Positions 26,232-35,424 of a stretch of 64,000 nucleotides of DNA are shown piece by piece. Location: NCBI RefSeq assembly GCF_036030735.1, contig NZ_CP107928.1:496001-560000 (forward strand). Reading direction: 5' to 3'. Under the pieces are notes generated by a model. That model saw nothing but the letters and a program-made list of their open reading frames with translations, had not been told where the DNA came from and searched no databases. The position numbers and the translations under genes are program-made. Position 1 is the first letter of the stretch. Each line of letters begins with the position of its first letter. This DNA is from Streptomyces sp. NBC_00425. Lineage in GTDB: Bacteria; Actinomycetota; Actinomycetes; Streptomycetales; Streptomycetaceae.

Positions 26232-27380
26232 ATGGCACGGCCTGAAAAACCCATCGCTCTTGATGCTCCGTTCGCTGCTTTCGCTCTGCAGCTGCGCGCT
26301 CTGCGCCGGCAGGCGGGCAACCCCACCTACGACGCCATGTCCCGGCGGATCGGCGGCATGGTGTCGGTGACCACGCTCGCCAAGGCCGCCGGCGGCGACC
26401 GTCTTCCCTCGCTCGAGGTGACTCTCGCCTACGCGACGGCGTGCCACGGCAACCGGCAGCACTGGGCGGAACAGTGGCTGCTCGCGCAAGGAGACGCTCT
26501 GCCGTCACAGGCAGGCGCCTGGGCCGCGGTGCCGCCTACCGCGAGCACAGCGGCGTCTGCGGCCGATTTCGTTGAGGCCCTTCGCCAGCTGAGGCTGTGG
26601 GCTGGCATGCCCTCCTACACTCAGCTCGCCCGCCTGACCGGATTGGGCCGCACCACTCTCTGTGACGCGCTGGCCCCCGGGCGCGCCGGCCTCCCCAGCC
26701 GCGACGTCACCTCCCGTCTGGTGCTCGCATGCATGCGCCATGCCTGCGAGCACCGGTCATGGCTCAGTCAGGACGTGCCGATCGCTGTCACGGCCGAACA
26801 GGCGCAACGCGCTTTCCTGCACATGTGGCACCAGATCGCCTCGCAGGAACTCACCCGGCGTCACGCGTCCGGAACCGGTGTCTCCGCAACGCCCCGCCCT
26901 TCAGCCTCCGTCAGGCGCACGCGTCCGCCTGTCCGGCCAGTCGGGGAAGAGTCCGGTGCGGTCAAGGAGCAGCAGTACGTCGGGCTCATCAAGAGACACG
27001 AGGCCCCCACGGACCGCAGCATCCGGCCTGAGGTGCAGGAACTCGCCAGTGCACTGCGCACGCTGTTCGCCTCGCTGGATATGCCGATGCGAAGCTACGC
27101 CGCCCGCGCCTATCTGAATGTCAGCTCCCTTTCCCGGTATCTCAGTGGCGCTCGCGTCCCCCCGCGGTCGTTCATCGAGGGCTTGGTGCGCACAGTCAGG
27201 GAGTCCGGCGAGCCGCTCCCCGAGTACGCACACGAGCGGCTGTTCGAGCTGTACGACAATGCTCTGCGTTCCTCCCCCTACCCCGGCGACCAGCTCAGTC
27301 TGCTGAGCGTGCGGCATGAAGCCGCCCAGCAGCGCATCAGGGAGCTCCAGGAAGAGATCCGCCGGCTCAAGGACGGATAA
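26232..27380 (+). CDS. Regulator-like protein with three XRE-type HTH units
   Basis: A 382-residue protein with three helix-turn-helix-like modules. The first is at about 10-75 (FALQLRALRRQAGNPTYDAM ... SVTTLAKAAGG), the second at about 105-165 (LRQLRLWAGMPSYTQLARLT ... RTTLCDALAPG) and the third at about 265-325 (LRTLFASLDMPMRSYAARAY ... SSLSRYLSGA). It ends in a short coiled coil (QQRIRELQEEIRRLKDG). It has no recognised sensor domain. It could act as a scaffold or multi-site DNA binder. It follows the helicase and small membrane gene on the same strand. Confidence 0.75.
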   Translation: MARPEKPIALDAPFAAFALQLRALRRQAGNPTYDAMSRRIGGMVSVTTLAKAAGGDRLPSLEVTLAYATACHGNRQHWAEQWLLAQGDALPSQAGAWAAVPPTASTAASAADFVEALRQLRLWAGMPSYTQLARLTGLGRTTLCDALAPGRAGLPSRDVTSRLVLACMRHACEHRSWLSQDVPIAVTAEQAQRAFLHMWHQIASQELTRRHASGTGVSATPRPSASVRRTRPPVRPVGEESGAVKEQQYVGLIKRHEAPTDRSIRPEVQELASALRTLFASLDMPMRSYAARAYLNVSSLSRYLSGARVPPRSFIEGLVRTVRESGEPLPEYAHERLFELYDNALRSSPYPGDQLSLLSVRHEAAQQRIRELQEEIRRLKDG

Positions 27381-27416
27381 CCCTGCCACCACACCTGTAC
27401 CGGCTCGGCGTGCCCT

Positions 27417-27433
27417 CGACCGTATGACGGTCG
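27417..27433. terminator. Short hairpin between convergent genes
   Basis: cgaccgt-atg-acggtcg: a 7-bp stem with a 3-base loop, 37 bases past the stop of the three-HTH gene. There is no U-tract, so it is a weak or factor-assisted terminator. Confidence 0.45.
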
Positions 27434-27470
27434 TCGGCCCGCGGCCGCCATCGTCGATTTGACGATTATC

Positions 27471-27497
27471 GGGCCGACCGGAACCTTCGGCCGGCCC
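27471..27497. terminator. Candidate bidirectional terminator
   Basis: gggccgaccg and cggccggccc pair with one mismatch across a 7-base loop. It lies between the convergent three-HTH gene (plus) and zinc-finger recombinase (minus). Confidence 0.45.
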
Positions 27498-27518
27498 GGG
27501 GCCCTGCGCGGCCGACGG

Positions 27519-29453
27519 TCACACGGCGGGGAAGTTCCCGGTGACGATGTAGCGGGTGGCGGCCTGGATGCTGAGTCCGAACAGCTCGCAGATCATCCGG
27601 GCGACGCCGCCTGCGGCCTGGGCCTCGTCAATGATGCGGTCGCCGCGCAGCAGGTGGCTGGAGGCGGGGTAGTGCCGGTAGAGCCAGGGCCGGCTGACGG
27701 GGGTGGTGGACAGGGCGGTGCGCACGGTGATGAAGAAGTGCCGGTTGGCGGTGTGCGGCCAGCGCCGGGTGCGGTGGGCGAGGTAGGCGGTCAGGCGTGT
27801 GCGGACCGGTTCGGCGACAGGGACGGTGCGGCCAGGCAGGTGCAGGCGGCCGTCGCCGAGGCCGCCGGCGTCGGCGAGGGTGAGGTGGCGGATCTCGTCG
27901 GCGCGCAGGGCGTGGAAGGCGAGCAGGGCGGTGACGGCTGCCCGGGCCGGGTTCGGGTCGGTGAGGGCCTGGCGGATCGGGGCGGTGTCAGCCGGCAGAG
28001 GGATGGTCTGGGCGGGGGTGCCGACGCGCAGGTGGACGGCCGGGTTGCGGCCGATGATGCGGTGGGCGTGCAGCAGGGTGAACACGGCGCGCAGCCCGGA
28101 GGCGGTGTGGGTGTGGTCGGCGCCGGTCAGGCGGCAGGCGGCCAGGTGTTCACGGAGCTGGCCGGGGGTGACGCCGGTGAGGTCGCGGATGCCGGCGTCG
28201 GCGAGGCGGGCGAGGACGGGCAGCGCGAAGTGCAGCTGGTGGTGCACGGTGACCGCGGAGCGGGGCCGGCTGCGCGGGGGGTGGGGGTGGCCGTGCAGAC
28301 GGACGGTCGTCCAGTGGGCGAGCTGGCCGGTCATCGGCTCCGGCAGGCCGGCGGTGGCCCGCGCGAACCAGGCGTCGACGGCCGGGACGCGGTTGTCCTC
28401 GGCGAAGTGGTGCGCGGCGAGGAACTCGTGCAGCAGGCGGGCGGGCAGCCCGATCCCGGTCAGCTCGTCGATCAGGGTCGCGGGGACGGGGGCGCCGGGG
28501 GGGTCCTGCACCGCGAGCAGGATGTGCAGGCCGCGGCGGACGGTGCTGAGTCTGCGGCGCGTCCAACCCCGGGCCGCGGCCCAGCCGGTCAGCTGCCCGC
28601 CCAGCCAGGCGGCCGCGACCGGGGCGGCCGCCGCAACGTCCAGGGCGGCCGCGAGGATCCGGGGCGGCGCGGCGAACAAGGCCAGCTGCCGGTGCGTCAC
28701 CGCCCCCACCGGCGCCGGGGACGGCATCGGGGACGGCCGTGTGCCCGGCACGGCCGGTCCGCCGGCGGGCCGGGGGCGGCGTTCCTGGGCGCGGGTGTTG
28801 GCGAAGGACAGCTGCACCCAGCCGCCCTCCAGGGCGGCGGCATAGGACAGGCGGGTGTCCCCCGTCGCGCGGCGCATCCTGGCCCGCTGAACCCAGCACA
28901 TCCGGCATGCCCGGTCGCGGTTGACCGCCACCGTGCGCGCGCACCACGCACACGGCCCGCCCGGACCGGTCCGGGAGAACTTGCGGCGCCAGGCCAGACA
29001 GCCCCAGTACCGCCAGCGCGAGGCACGACTGGTGCCCCACGCGCAGCAGTCCGGACACGCATCGCGCCGGTCGGGCGAGAACGGGTGACAGCCGGTGCAC
29101 AGGCCCTGGTGGTAAAAGAAGCCCGCTTTCCCGCACGCGGTGCAAGGCGGCGGCGTGTGCGGACCCCCGGGCAGACACACGAAGCAGACGTCGACCCGCG
29201 GCACCGTGAACGCCGCCGGCCGCAGCCCGCACCCGGAACATGGAGCAGGCTTCCCCGCACGCCGGGCCAACTCCCTGGCCCGTTCCGCCTCCCCGCGGGC
29301 GGCATCGCGACGGGCGGACACCTCCTGACCGGCCGTCATCCCCACCGCCGACGTGAACCCGTGGCCCCCGGCCGCCCGCCCGGGCCCGGCAGACCCTCGG
29401 CCGGCTCCGCCCGCTGCCCCCATCGGCCGCTCCCTCCCGGTTCCGGTCTGCAT
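27519..29453 (-). CDS. Tyrosine recombinase with N-terminal zinc fingers
   Basis: A 644-residue protein. Residues about 70-200 contain repeated Cys pairs (PCSGCGLRPA, VCFVCLPGG, CTACGKAGFFYHQGLCTGC, CPDCCAWG, CAWCARTV, CRMCW), a string of zinc ribbons. The C-terminal half is a recombinase fold: FHALRADEIRHLTLADAGGL (Arg I), PASSHLLRGDRIIDEAQAAG (H-x-x-R box) and FGLSIQAATRYIVTGNF with the candidate nucleophilic Tyr. The frame is intact. ATG 29453 is the longest start; ATG 29339 is an alternative. It is the third gene of an integrase/XRE/zinc-finger-recombinase cassette. Confidence 0.75.
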   Translation of the reverse strand: MQTGTGRERPMGAAGGAGRGSAGPGRAAGGHGFTSAVGMTAGQEVSARRDAARGEAERARELARRAGKPAPCSGCGLRPAAFTVPRVDVCFVCLPGGPHTPPPCTACGKAGFFYHQGLCTGCHPFSPDRRDACPDCCAWGTSRASRWRYWGCLAWRRKFSRTGPGGPCAWCARTVAVNRDRACRMCWVQRARMRRATGDTRLSYAAALEGGWVQLSFANTRAQERRPRPAGGPAVPGTRPSPMPSPAPVGAVTHRQLALFAAPPRILAAALDVAAAAPVAAAWLGGQLTGWAAARGWTRRRLSTVRRGLHILLAVQDPPGAPVPATLIDELTGIGLPARLLHEFLAAHHFAEDNRVPAVDAWFARATAGLPEPMTGQLAHWTTVRLHGHPHPPRSRPRSAVTVHHQLHFALPVLARLADAGIRDLTGVTPGQLREHLAACRLTGADHTHTASGLRAVFTLLHAHRIIGRNPAVHLRVGTPAQTIPLPADTAPIRQALTDPNPARAAVTALLAFHALRADEIRHLTLADAGGLGDGRLHLPGRTVPVAEPVRTRLTAYLAHRTRRWPHTANRHFFITVRTALSTTPVSRPWLYRHYPASSHLLRGDRIIDEAQAAGGVARMICELFGLSIQAATRYIVTGNFPAV

Positions 29454-29635
29454 CGATCACCGCGTAAAGAACGCCGGGCGAAGCAGCCCCGCCGCCCCCT
29501 CCCCTCTGAGGGGTGTGCGGGCCTGCCCTGCGGCCCGGTCGGAGGCAGCCCGCAGGGCGGTACGGCCGCCGCGCGGCAACTCCCAGGCCTGCCCCAGCCC
29601 TTCAGGCACGGGTCGGCCTTTCGGGCGCGGGCCGC

Positions 29636-30022
29636 CTACACCGGCGGCAGTGACGGCCGCACCACACCGCCTCCGCCAGGTCCCTTGCCCGCCCCCGCTC
29701 CCGCAGGGCCGGCGGCCGGTCCCCCGCCGGCCCACGTACCAGCTCCTCCGGCGGCCGGGCCCAAGCCGGCCGGGTGCGGAGGCCGGCCGGCAGGGGTGTC
29801 CAGGACGAGCAGCCCGGCCGCGTCGCAGCCCAGCACCCGGCACAGCACCTCCACGTCGTCCAGGCGCACCGACACCGGCGCCACCGGCGCCGACCACAGC
29901 GCGGACATCTTCCCCGCACTGATCTCGAGCCCCGCCTCGGCCAGCAGCCGGCGCATCTCGACCGCCTTGAACACGCCCCGCTCGGCCGCCCGCAGCCGCA
30001 ACTCCCACCGCACGCACTCCAC
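29636..30022 (-). CDS. Small XRE-type regulator of the recombinase cassette
   Basis: The HTH body GVFKAVEMRRLLAEAGLEIS / AGKMSALWS and the DDVEVLCRVLGCDAAGLLVL tail match the regulator at 59-382. A Gly/Pro/Ala-rich C-terminal extension of about 45 residues follows. It has an unbroken MECVRWELRLRAAERG start, which shows what the left copy has lost. It lies 15 bp after the integrase relic and probably belonged to the same operon. Confidence 0.75.
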   Translation of the reverse strand: MECVRWELRLRAAERGVFKAVEMRRLLAEAGLEISAGKMSALWSAPVAPVSVRLDDVEVLCRVLGCDAAGLLVLDTPAGRPPHPAGLGPAAGGAGTWAGGGPAAGPAGAGAGKGPGGGGVVRPSLPPV

Positions 30023-30037
30023 CCGCCCTCTTCGCCC

Positions 30038-31210
30038 TCACGTCCACAGCGGCCCTGCTGCGCCGGCTGGATACGGATCCACGTCCAGCAGGCGCCCGGC
30101 GACCCGGGCGTTCGCCTCCTGCCAGCACCGCTCGATCCGCTCGGCCGGCACATGCACATAACCAGCCGTCGTCGACAGCCACACATGCCCCAGCAACGCC
30201 CCCACCGCCTCCAGCCCCACACCCCGCTCGTACAGGTGCGAGGCGCAGAAGTGCCTGAGCGGGTGCGGCGTCAGCCTGCCCGACCACGCCGGCAGCCACC
30301 TTTCGACCGCGACCGCCAGCCCCTGCCGCAAGGTCACCGCGCACGCCGCGCACCATCCGCCGCCGGGCGCGTGCCGCCTACTCGGCAGCAGCGCCGCCCG
30401 CCCGCCGGCCGGCCCGTCGCCGAACTGCGGCCGCACCTAGGCCAGCCACCACGCCAGCAGCCGGTCCACCCCGTCGATCGCCGGCACCAGCCGCTGCCGG
30501 GGCCCGCTGCCCCTGGAGCCCTTGCCCCAGCGCACGTGCAGCACCCCGTGCGCACCCACCCGGGGATGCCAGTCCCCCACCTCAAGGCGGACCGTCTCGT
30601 TGATCCGCAAGCCCACCCGCCGCCACAACGACGCCGCCACATAATGCCGCGCGGCCACCAAAAGGCCGCGGCCCGGCGTGCGCGGCAGCGACGCCCGCCA
30701 CGCCCCGAACAGCTCCTCCGCCTCCCGCGCCGAGGGCGGGAGGCGCACCCCCACCCTGGCCAGACGCCGGGGCCGGTTGAACTCATCGACCGGCTGCGGC
30801 ACCGGCCGGCCCGTCAACTCCTGAACCAGCCGCCCGTGCCGCACCCCGACGAAGACATAGAACCGGTACACCGCCTGCGCCATCTGCCCCCGCGTCTGCG
30901 ACCCCGCACCACGATCCCGGGCAGCGGCCAGCCAGCCATCCACATCCCCCGGCCCCACCCCCCCCCCACACCGGGACCTGCGCGAACGCCAGCAGTCCAC
31001 ACACCCACGCCCGCTGCTGACCCACCCACCCATCCGTCACCCCCCGCGCCGCCAACGCCAGCACAAACTCATCCACCCACCCCACCCCGCCACCGTCCGC
31101 CCTCGCAGCCATCACCCGCCCAGACTCCAGCCCCACCACCGGCAATTCATGACGAAAGTTCACACATGCCGAACAACCGACCACATCCCCGACCAGGCAC
31201 CCATCCACCC
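30038..31210 (-). pseudogene. Integrase broken by a C10-run frameshift and an amber codon
   Basis: From 31210 leftwards, LPVVGLESGRVMAARADGGG and WVDEFVLALAARGVTDGWV are in one frame. At a run of ten C (about 30961-30971) the reading shifts to GVGPGDVDGWLAAARDRG and continues through the catalytic domain (WRRVGLRINETVRLEVGDW with its Arg). At 30437-30439 an in-frame TAG interrupts WWLA/VRPQFGD. After it, TPHPLRHFCASHLY and GHVWLSTTAGYVHV hold the other catalytic residues. With one base restored and the TAG read as sense, the protein would be complete. Confidence 0.8.
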
Positions 31211-31343
31211 TGACCAGCAACGGCCACACCCGGCCGAACCTGGCCTTTCAGGTAGAGGCCATGGATGCCATCGGGCGCCGTACCGGGAGCGGCACGCGTG
31301 CCACAAGGTTTCCGCAAGGTCCTGGCGGCACGATGCACGTATG

Positions 31344-32337
31344 CGCCGCGCGACCTCTGAGAGCCCGCGCGGGCATGGCCTTCGTACTGATCCCAGTAAT
31401 CAGTGATTCCAGAAAGGGGACTCTCATGTCCGCTTCCTCGTCCGTATCCTCGCCCCGCCCGTCACGGCCGAGGCTCGCGGCCGTCTCCGGTCTGGCGTTG
31501 ACCGTGTCGTTGGTCGGTGCGGCCGTCGCGCCGACAACGGCCTCCGCGGACACCGGCGACCGCACCAGGACCGTCGACTGTGCATCGCTGTACGTGTCGG
31601 ACAGCGGCGGCACGGTCCACGCCAGGACCAGGAACTGCACGGTCACCTGGGGCAAGAACATCCACGACAACGACTACTGGCAGACCGTGAAGTTCCAGCT
31701 GCTCGACGACGACACCGACGGTGTGTGTGCCAAGGCGAACGCGATCGCATCCGACTCGGGGAAGAGCGCCTCGTTCAGCGAGTGCGACGGTGTCTGGACG
31801 ACGAAGACCGCCACGCTGAACGGCCGCAGCTCCAACATCTTCATCAGGGTCGCCTACGGGTCGCACTCCCAGCACGGCAAGATCAGCACGAACATCGGGG
31901 CGCCTTCCGGGTTCTGACCGGCGGGCTCGGGGCGGGGCCGGGGACGCTCTGAGGGATTCCGAACCAGGGCAGTGACGGCAACGGATGGGCCGATGGGACA
32001 AGGCGATCGCAATCCACAGGTCCGCCGAGTCCCCGCGGCGCCGCTCCGACGCCTCCGCCTCCTCCTTCTCGTCGGCCGCTTCGATTTACGTCGTCGGTAC
32101 GGTCACCTGCGTGCAAGGGAGTTGGTCGGCGACGGCGTTCGCGTAGGCGCCCGCGCGTTCACGGCCGTCGGTGAGGCAGAACCCCGGCGTGCGGTTGGGC
32201 GGGGTGGTGGCCCAGACGCTGAGAGCCGCCGCGCGCTCGTCGCCGGAACCCCCGTCGTCCCCGTCGGGCAGCAGCCGTGCTCGAGCCACTGATGCTGGAA
32301 GGCAGGATGACTCAGGGCTGGGCGGATGAGCGGTGGA
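31344..32337. repeat. Left arm of a 994-bp inverted repeat
   Basis: Reverse complement of 41319-42312; coordinates of paired bases sum to 73656. All stretches I compared were identical, including the whole secreted-protein gene. It also carries, on the minus strand at 32086-32290, the tail of an unknown protein (TPGFCLTDGRERAGAYANAV then ADQLPCTQVTVPTT*). Identity ends at a partial IS256-like sequence on the inner side. Confidence 0.88.
31426..31917 (+). CDS. Small secreted protein, copy 1
   Basis: A 163-residue protein. The signal peptide (PRLAAVSGLALTVSLVGAAV then APTTASA-DTG) is followed by a compact, Cys-containing domain: TVDCASLYVSD, RNCTVTWGK, DGVCAKANAIA and FSECDGVW. The four Cys could form two disulfides. 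GAAAGGGG precedes ATG 31426. It occurs twice in the window as part of the inverted repeat and is probably exported through Sec. I do not recognise the family. Confidence 0.72.
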   Translation: MSASSSVSSPRPSRPRLAAVSGLALTVSLVGAAVAPTTASADTGDRTRTVDCASLYVSDSGGTVHARTRNCTVTWGKNIHDNDYWQTVKFQLLDDDTDGVCAKANAIASDSGKSASFSECDGVWTTKTATLNGRSSNIFIRVAYGSHSQHGKISTNIGAPSGF

Positions 32338-32560
32338 TGCTCTGACGGGTGGGCTGCGGGTGTACGTCTGGGCCGACGGCATCCACCTCAACGTCCGCCC
32401 GGAGGAGCCCAAGCCTGCGTGCTCACCCTGGTCAGGGGACGCGCCGACGGCTCGAAGAAAACCATCCAGGACATCCACAACGCCGAGGACAAGCAGCACG
32501 CCCACGCGGCGATCAAGACGTTGGCCCAGCCCTGCGTTTGACCTGCTCCTCGCGGCCGGA
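32338..32560 (+). mobile_element. IS256-type (mutator) transposase fragment
   Basis: GGLRVYVWADGIHLNVRPEE, then in shifted frames VLTLVRGRADGSKKTIQDI and HNAEDKQHAHAAIKTLAQ, match scattered blocks around the catalytic region of IS256-family transposases. Internal sequence is missing. It starts exactly where the inverted-repeat arm ends. Confidence 0.55.
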
Positions 32561-32894
32561 GCCGTGGCATGCGCCCTTTCCTGAGAAGCTGTGTCTGAGC
32601 CCCACATGACAAGGGAGTAGGTCCTCGACCTGGGCAGATTCCGAGGGACTGAGCTGTTCCGTCTCCGCACAGGTGGCCGCCCTTGAACAATGTTGATCAC
32701 GCCTTCCTTGGTCACTCCAGCAATACCCGCCGGTACTCTCGCCGCCTCCGGACAGCCGACTCTGCATCGAAGGTGACGCGTTGCTGTGTCCCTGGCATCT
32801 CGCCGATGCCGAAGCCGTCATGCCGACGGAACGTGTGGAGCAACACCTGCTGCTCGGCGAAGACCGTCGCTACCCCGGCGAGGCCCCTGGCTTG
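32561..32894. other. Unassigned stretch beside the WD40 gene
   Basis: One plus-strand frame (ALLCPWHLADAEAVMPTERV then EQHLLLGEDRRYPGEAPG) has protein-like text, but no start or family can be assigned. It is probably a gene relic. Confidence 0.3.
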
Positions 32895-35357
32895 TCAGGA
32901 TGTCCTCGACAGCACCCCGACCTCGCAGCCGAACCCGACCGCGAAGCGCCCGCCCGGTGCCGCTGCGAGTGAGTGCACGGGGAATGGGAGCAGGTGGTCG
33001 GTACCGGCTGAGCGCCCTGCGGTGAGATCGCGGAACCGCACGGTGCGGTCATCGCCGAGGGCCGCGACGAGCCGTCCGTCGGCCATCGCTGAGACCGCCA
33101 GTGTGTTGCCGGAGCCTGACTCGGCGGCCTGGGCGTCGCGGATCTGCTGCCCCGTGGACAGGTTCCACAAGCGTATCGTCCGGTCCCGGCTCTTGCTGAT
33201 CGCGATGGGAACTCCGCCCAGGGTGGCGGTGGCCACGGCGGTCACCCAGTCGGTGTGGCCGGTCAGGGGTTCGCCGAGCTGTCGGCCGGTGGCGATGTCC
33301 CACAGTCGCACCGTCTTATCCCAGCTGCCCGTCACTGCCACGGGCTGTCCGTCGAGAACCGTGGTGGCGGCTGCGGTAATACGGCTGGAGTGGCCGGTGA
33401 GAGGTGCGACCAGGGGCTGTCCGGTAGTGAGGTCCCAGACGCCCACGACGCGATCACTGCCTGCGGTGAGGGCGACGGGCAGGCCGTCCAGGGTCGCCGA
33501 GGCCATGGCCAGGACTCTGCCGTGGCCGCTGGGGAACGGACGGTGGACGGTTTTGCCGGTGGCGAGCTCCAAAATGTGCAGGGTGGCGTCGGGAGCGGCT
33601 GTGACGACGACCGAGTGTCCGCCCACCACCGCAGTCGTCATGGCGGACACCTCTGCGCTCAGGGAGTCGGAGGTCTGCGAGCCGGTGGTCAGGTCCCAGG
33701 TGCGCACGGCGTGGTCGGCGCCTGCGGTGACGAGCACGGGGACACCGTCAAGGACCGCTGTGGCGACCGCCAGGACGGATTCGGTGTGTCCGGCACGCAG
33801 TCGGCCGCCATCTCCCCGGGCAGCGGTGAGGTCCCAGGTGCGCACCGTGTGGTCTTCCCCTGCGGTGACGGCGACACCGCGTCCGTCCACCGTGGTCGTG
33901 GCGACGTCCCACACCTGTCCGGTGTGCCCGGTGAGGGGCTCACCCTCCTGTTCGCCGGTGGCGAGATCCCAGGCCCGTACGGTGCGGTCGCGGGATGTCG
34001 TGACCGCCAGGGTGCACGTCCCGACCGGGGTGCTGGCGATGGCCCACACCCGATCGGTGTGACCGGTCAGCACACTGCCCGCGTGCGACGGGTCGAGCGT
34101 GTGCCAAAGCGTTACGGTGCCGTCCGGACCGGCGATGAGGGAGACGGGCGTGTCCCCCAGCACCAGGCTCCGGGAAGCGGCCCTCAAGCACTCGGCGGCG
34201 AGCAGGCCGTTCGTCCGGGCGGAGATCAGGCGTGCCAGGTCGATGAGGTCTCTCGGATCGCTCCTGATCAACTCCTTGCCTGCGGCTGCTTCCAAAGGGA
34301 TGCTGCGAATGCTCCGCGTGCCGTCAGGGCCTGTGGGGTCCATGAGGCTCGTCGGCAGGTCCCAGAAGCGCAGGGTGTGGTCCACGCCCACAGCGAGCGC
34401 GACACAGCGCTCTTCCAGGATCAGTGTCGCGGACGGGCCGTCGGGAAAAACAACAGGGGCGAGGTCGCCGACGAGTTCCGGTGCGCCCTCGTAGTGGGAG
34501 CTGAGGACCACGACCCGACCATCGACGACCGTGAGGGCTGACACTGTGTCGACGACCGCCAGGGCTGACACTGCGTCACCGTACTCGGAATCCGCCAGCA
34601 ACTCCCGCAGGTCGGCTGCCAGAAACACGTGGCGGTCCAGATCCCACACACGGCCCGCCTGGCCCTCTTCTTTGGTTACGGCGATGTGCCGTCCTTCGAG
34701 TGTCCACGGGCCCTCGGCCGGCAGGCACTCGCCGACCTCGCGGCCGGTGGCCAGGTCCCACACCTGTGTGTGGTCGTCCGGTGGACACGTTACAACGACC
34801 TTGCGTCCATCCAGCTCCCCTATGCCCACCATCCAGGGGAACACGCCGAGTCGACTGCCGGTTGCCTGGTCCCACACACCCAGCGTCCGGTCCGCCTCGA
34901 TGGCCAGCACCACGTGCCGGCCGTCCAGGACCAACCGCGCCAGCCCCAGGGCCAGTTCGCCCGCAGAGCGCCCCGTCTCCGGATCCCACAGCCTCGCGGT
35001 CCCGTCAGTGTGGCACGTGAGGACCAGGGGGTGCCCGTCGACCACCACCGTGGCCAGGGCCACCAACTCGGGCGACAACGACGATATGTCGTCGGGAGGA
35101 GCTGCCGTCAGCGTATGTAGCCGTTCCCCCGTCGCCAGGTCCCAGACACACACCGTCGCGTCGCGGCTCGCCGAGACAACAACCGGACGCCCGTCGACGA
35201 CCACCGTCGCCACTGCGACCACGGGGCCTTCGTGACCGCTGAAGGTACGGAGCAGCCGAGGGTCGGACGCGGAACCGCACGTCCAGTCCGCCCGCCAAGA
35301 GGCAGGCTCATGCGAGGAAGTCGCTTCCCGGGACACGTGATCAGATCTTTCCATCAT
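32895..35357 (-). CDS. WD40-repeat protein, two-propeller size
   Basis: An 820-residue protein made almost entirely of WD40 repeats. I count at least fourteen, for example FSGHEGPVVAVATVVVDGRP, RDATVCVWDLATGERL, LTGHTDRVWAIASTPVGT, RDRTVRAWDLATGEQ and WDKTVRLWDIATGRQL. That is enough for two seven-bladed beta-propellers. There is no kinase, NTPase, caspase or TIR domain, so it is probably a binding platform. Central repeats (near SLMDPTGPDGTRSIRSIPLE) are degenerate. The start MMERSDHVSREA is chosen because homology begins just after it. Upstream in-frame codons belong to cas relics. Confidence 0.82.
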   Translation of the reverse strand: MMERSDHVSREATSSHEPASWRADWTCGSASDPRLLRTFSGHEGPVVAVATVVVDGRPVVVSASRDATVCVWDLATGERLHTLTAAPPDDISSLSPELVALATVVVDGHPLVLTCHTDGTARLWDPETGRSAGELALGLARLVLDGRHVVLAIEADRTLGVWDQATGSRLGVFPWMVGIGELDGRKVVVTCPPDDHTQVWDLATGREVGECLPAEGPWTLEGRHIAVTKEEGQAGRVWDLDRHVFLAADLRELLADSEYGDAVSALAVVDTVSALTVVDGRVVVLSSHYEGAPELVGDLAPVVFPDGPSATLILEERCVALAVGVDHTLRFWDLPTSLMDPTGPDGTRSIRSIPLEAAAGKELIRSDPRDLIDLARLISARTNGLLAAECLRAASRSLVLGDTPVSLIAGPDGTVTLWHTLDPSHAGSVLTGHTDRVWAIASTPVGTCTLAVTTSRDRTVRAWDLATGEQEGEPLTGHTGQVWDVATTTVDGRGVAVTAGEDHTVRTWDLTAARGDGGRLRAGHTESVLAVATAVLDGVPVLVTAGADHAVRTWDLTTGSQTSDSLSAEVSAMTTAVVGGHSVVVTAAPDATLHILELATGKTVHRPFPSGHGRVLAMASATLDGLPVALTAGSDRVVGVWDLTTGQPLVAPLTGHSSRITAAATTVLDGQPVAVTGSWDKTVRLWDIATGRQLGEPLTGHTDWVTAVATATLGGVPIAISKSRDRTIRLWNLSTGQQIRDAQAAESGSGNTLAVSAMADGRLVAALGDDRTVRFRDLTAGRSAGTDHLLPFPVHSLAAAPGGRFAVGFGCEVGVLSRTS

Positions 35358-35377
35358 GGCCCCAAAGCTATGGGGCC
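35358..35377. promoter_or_regulatory. Palindrome abutting the WD40 start codon
   Basis: ggccccaaagctatggggcc has 7-bp arms (ggcccca/tggggcc) around a 6-base centre and directly adjoins the ATG at 35357, where a ribosome site should be. It could be an operator or an RNA hairpin limiting initiation. Confidence 0.4.
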
Positions 35378-35424
35378 GCACTGACAACGACTTTCGGAGT
35401 GCGGGCCGCTCGGCATGGTGTCGA

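Noticed and set aside
27459..30161. 900-codon plus-strand frame opposite the zinc-finger recombinase and XRE gene
   Set aside because: The opposite strand has clear CxxC fingers and recombinase boxes; this frame has none.
32683..34541. Plus-strand open frames across the WD40 gene
   Set aside because: Apparent repeats merely mirror the WD40 repeats of the minus strand.
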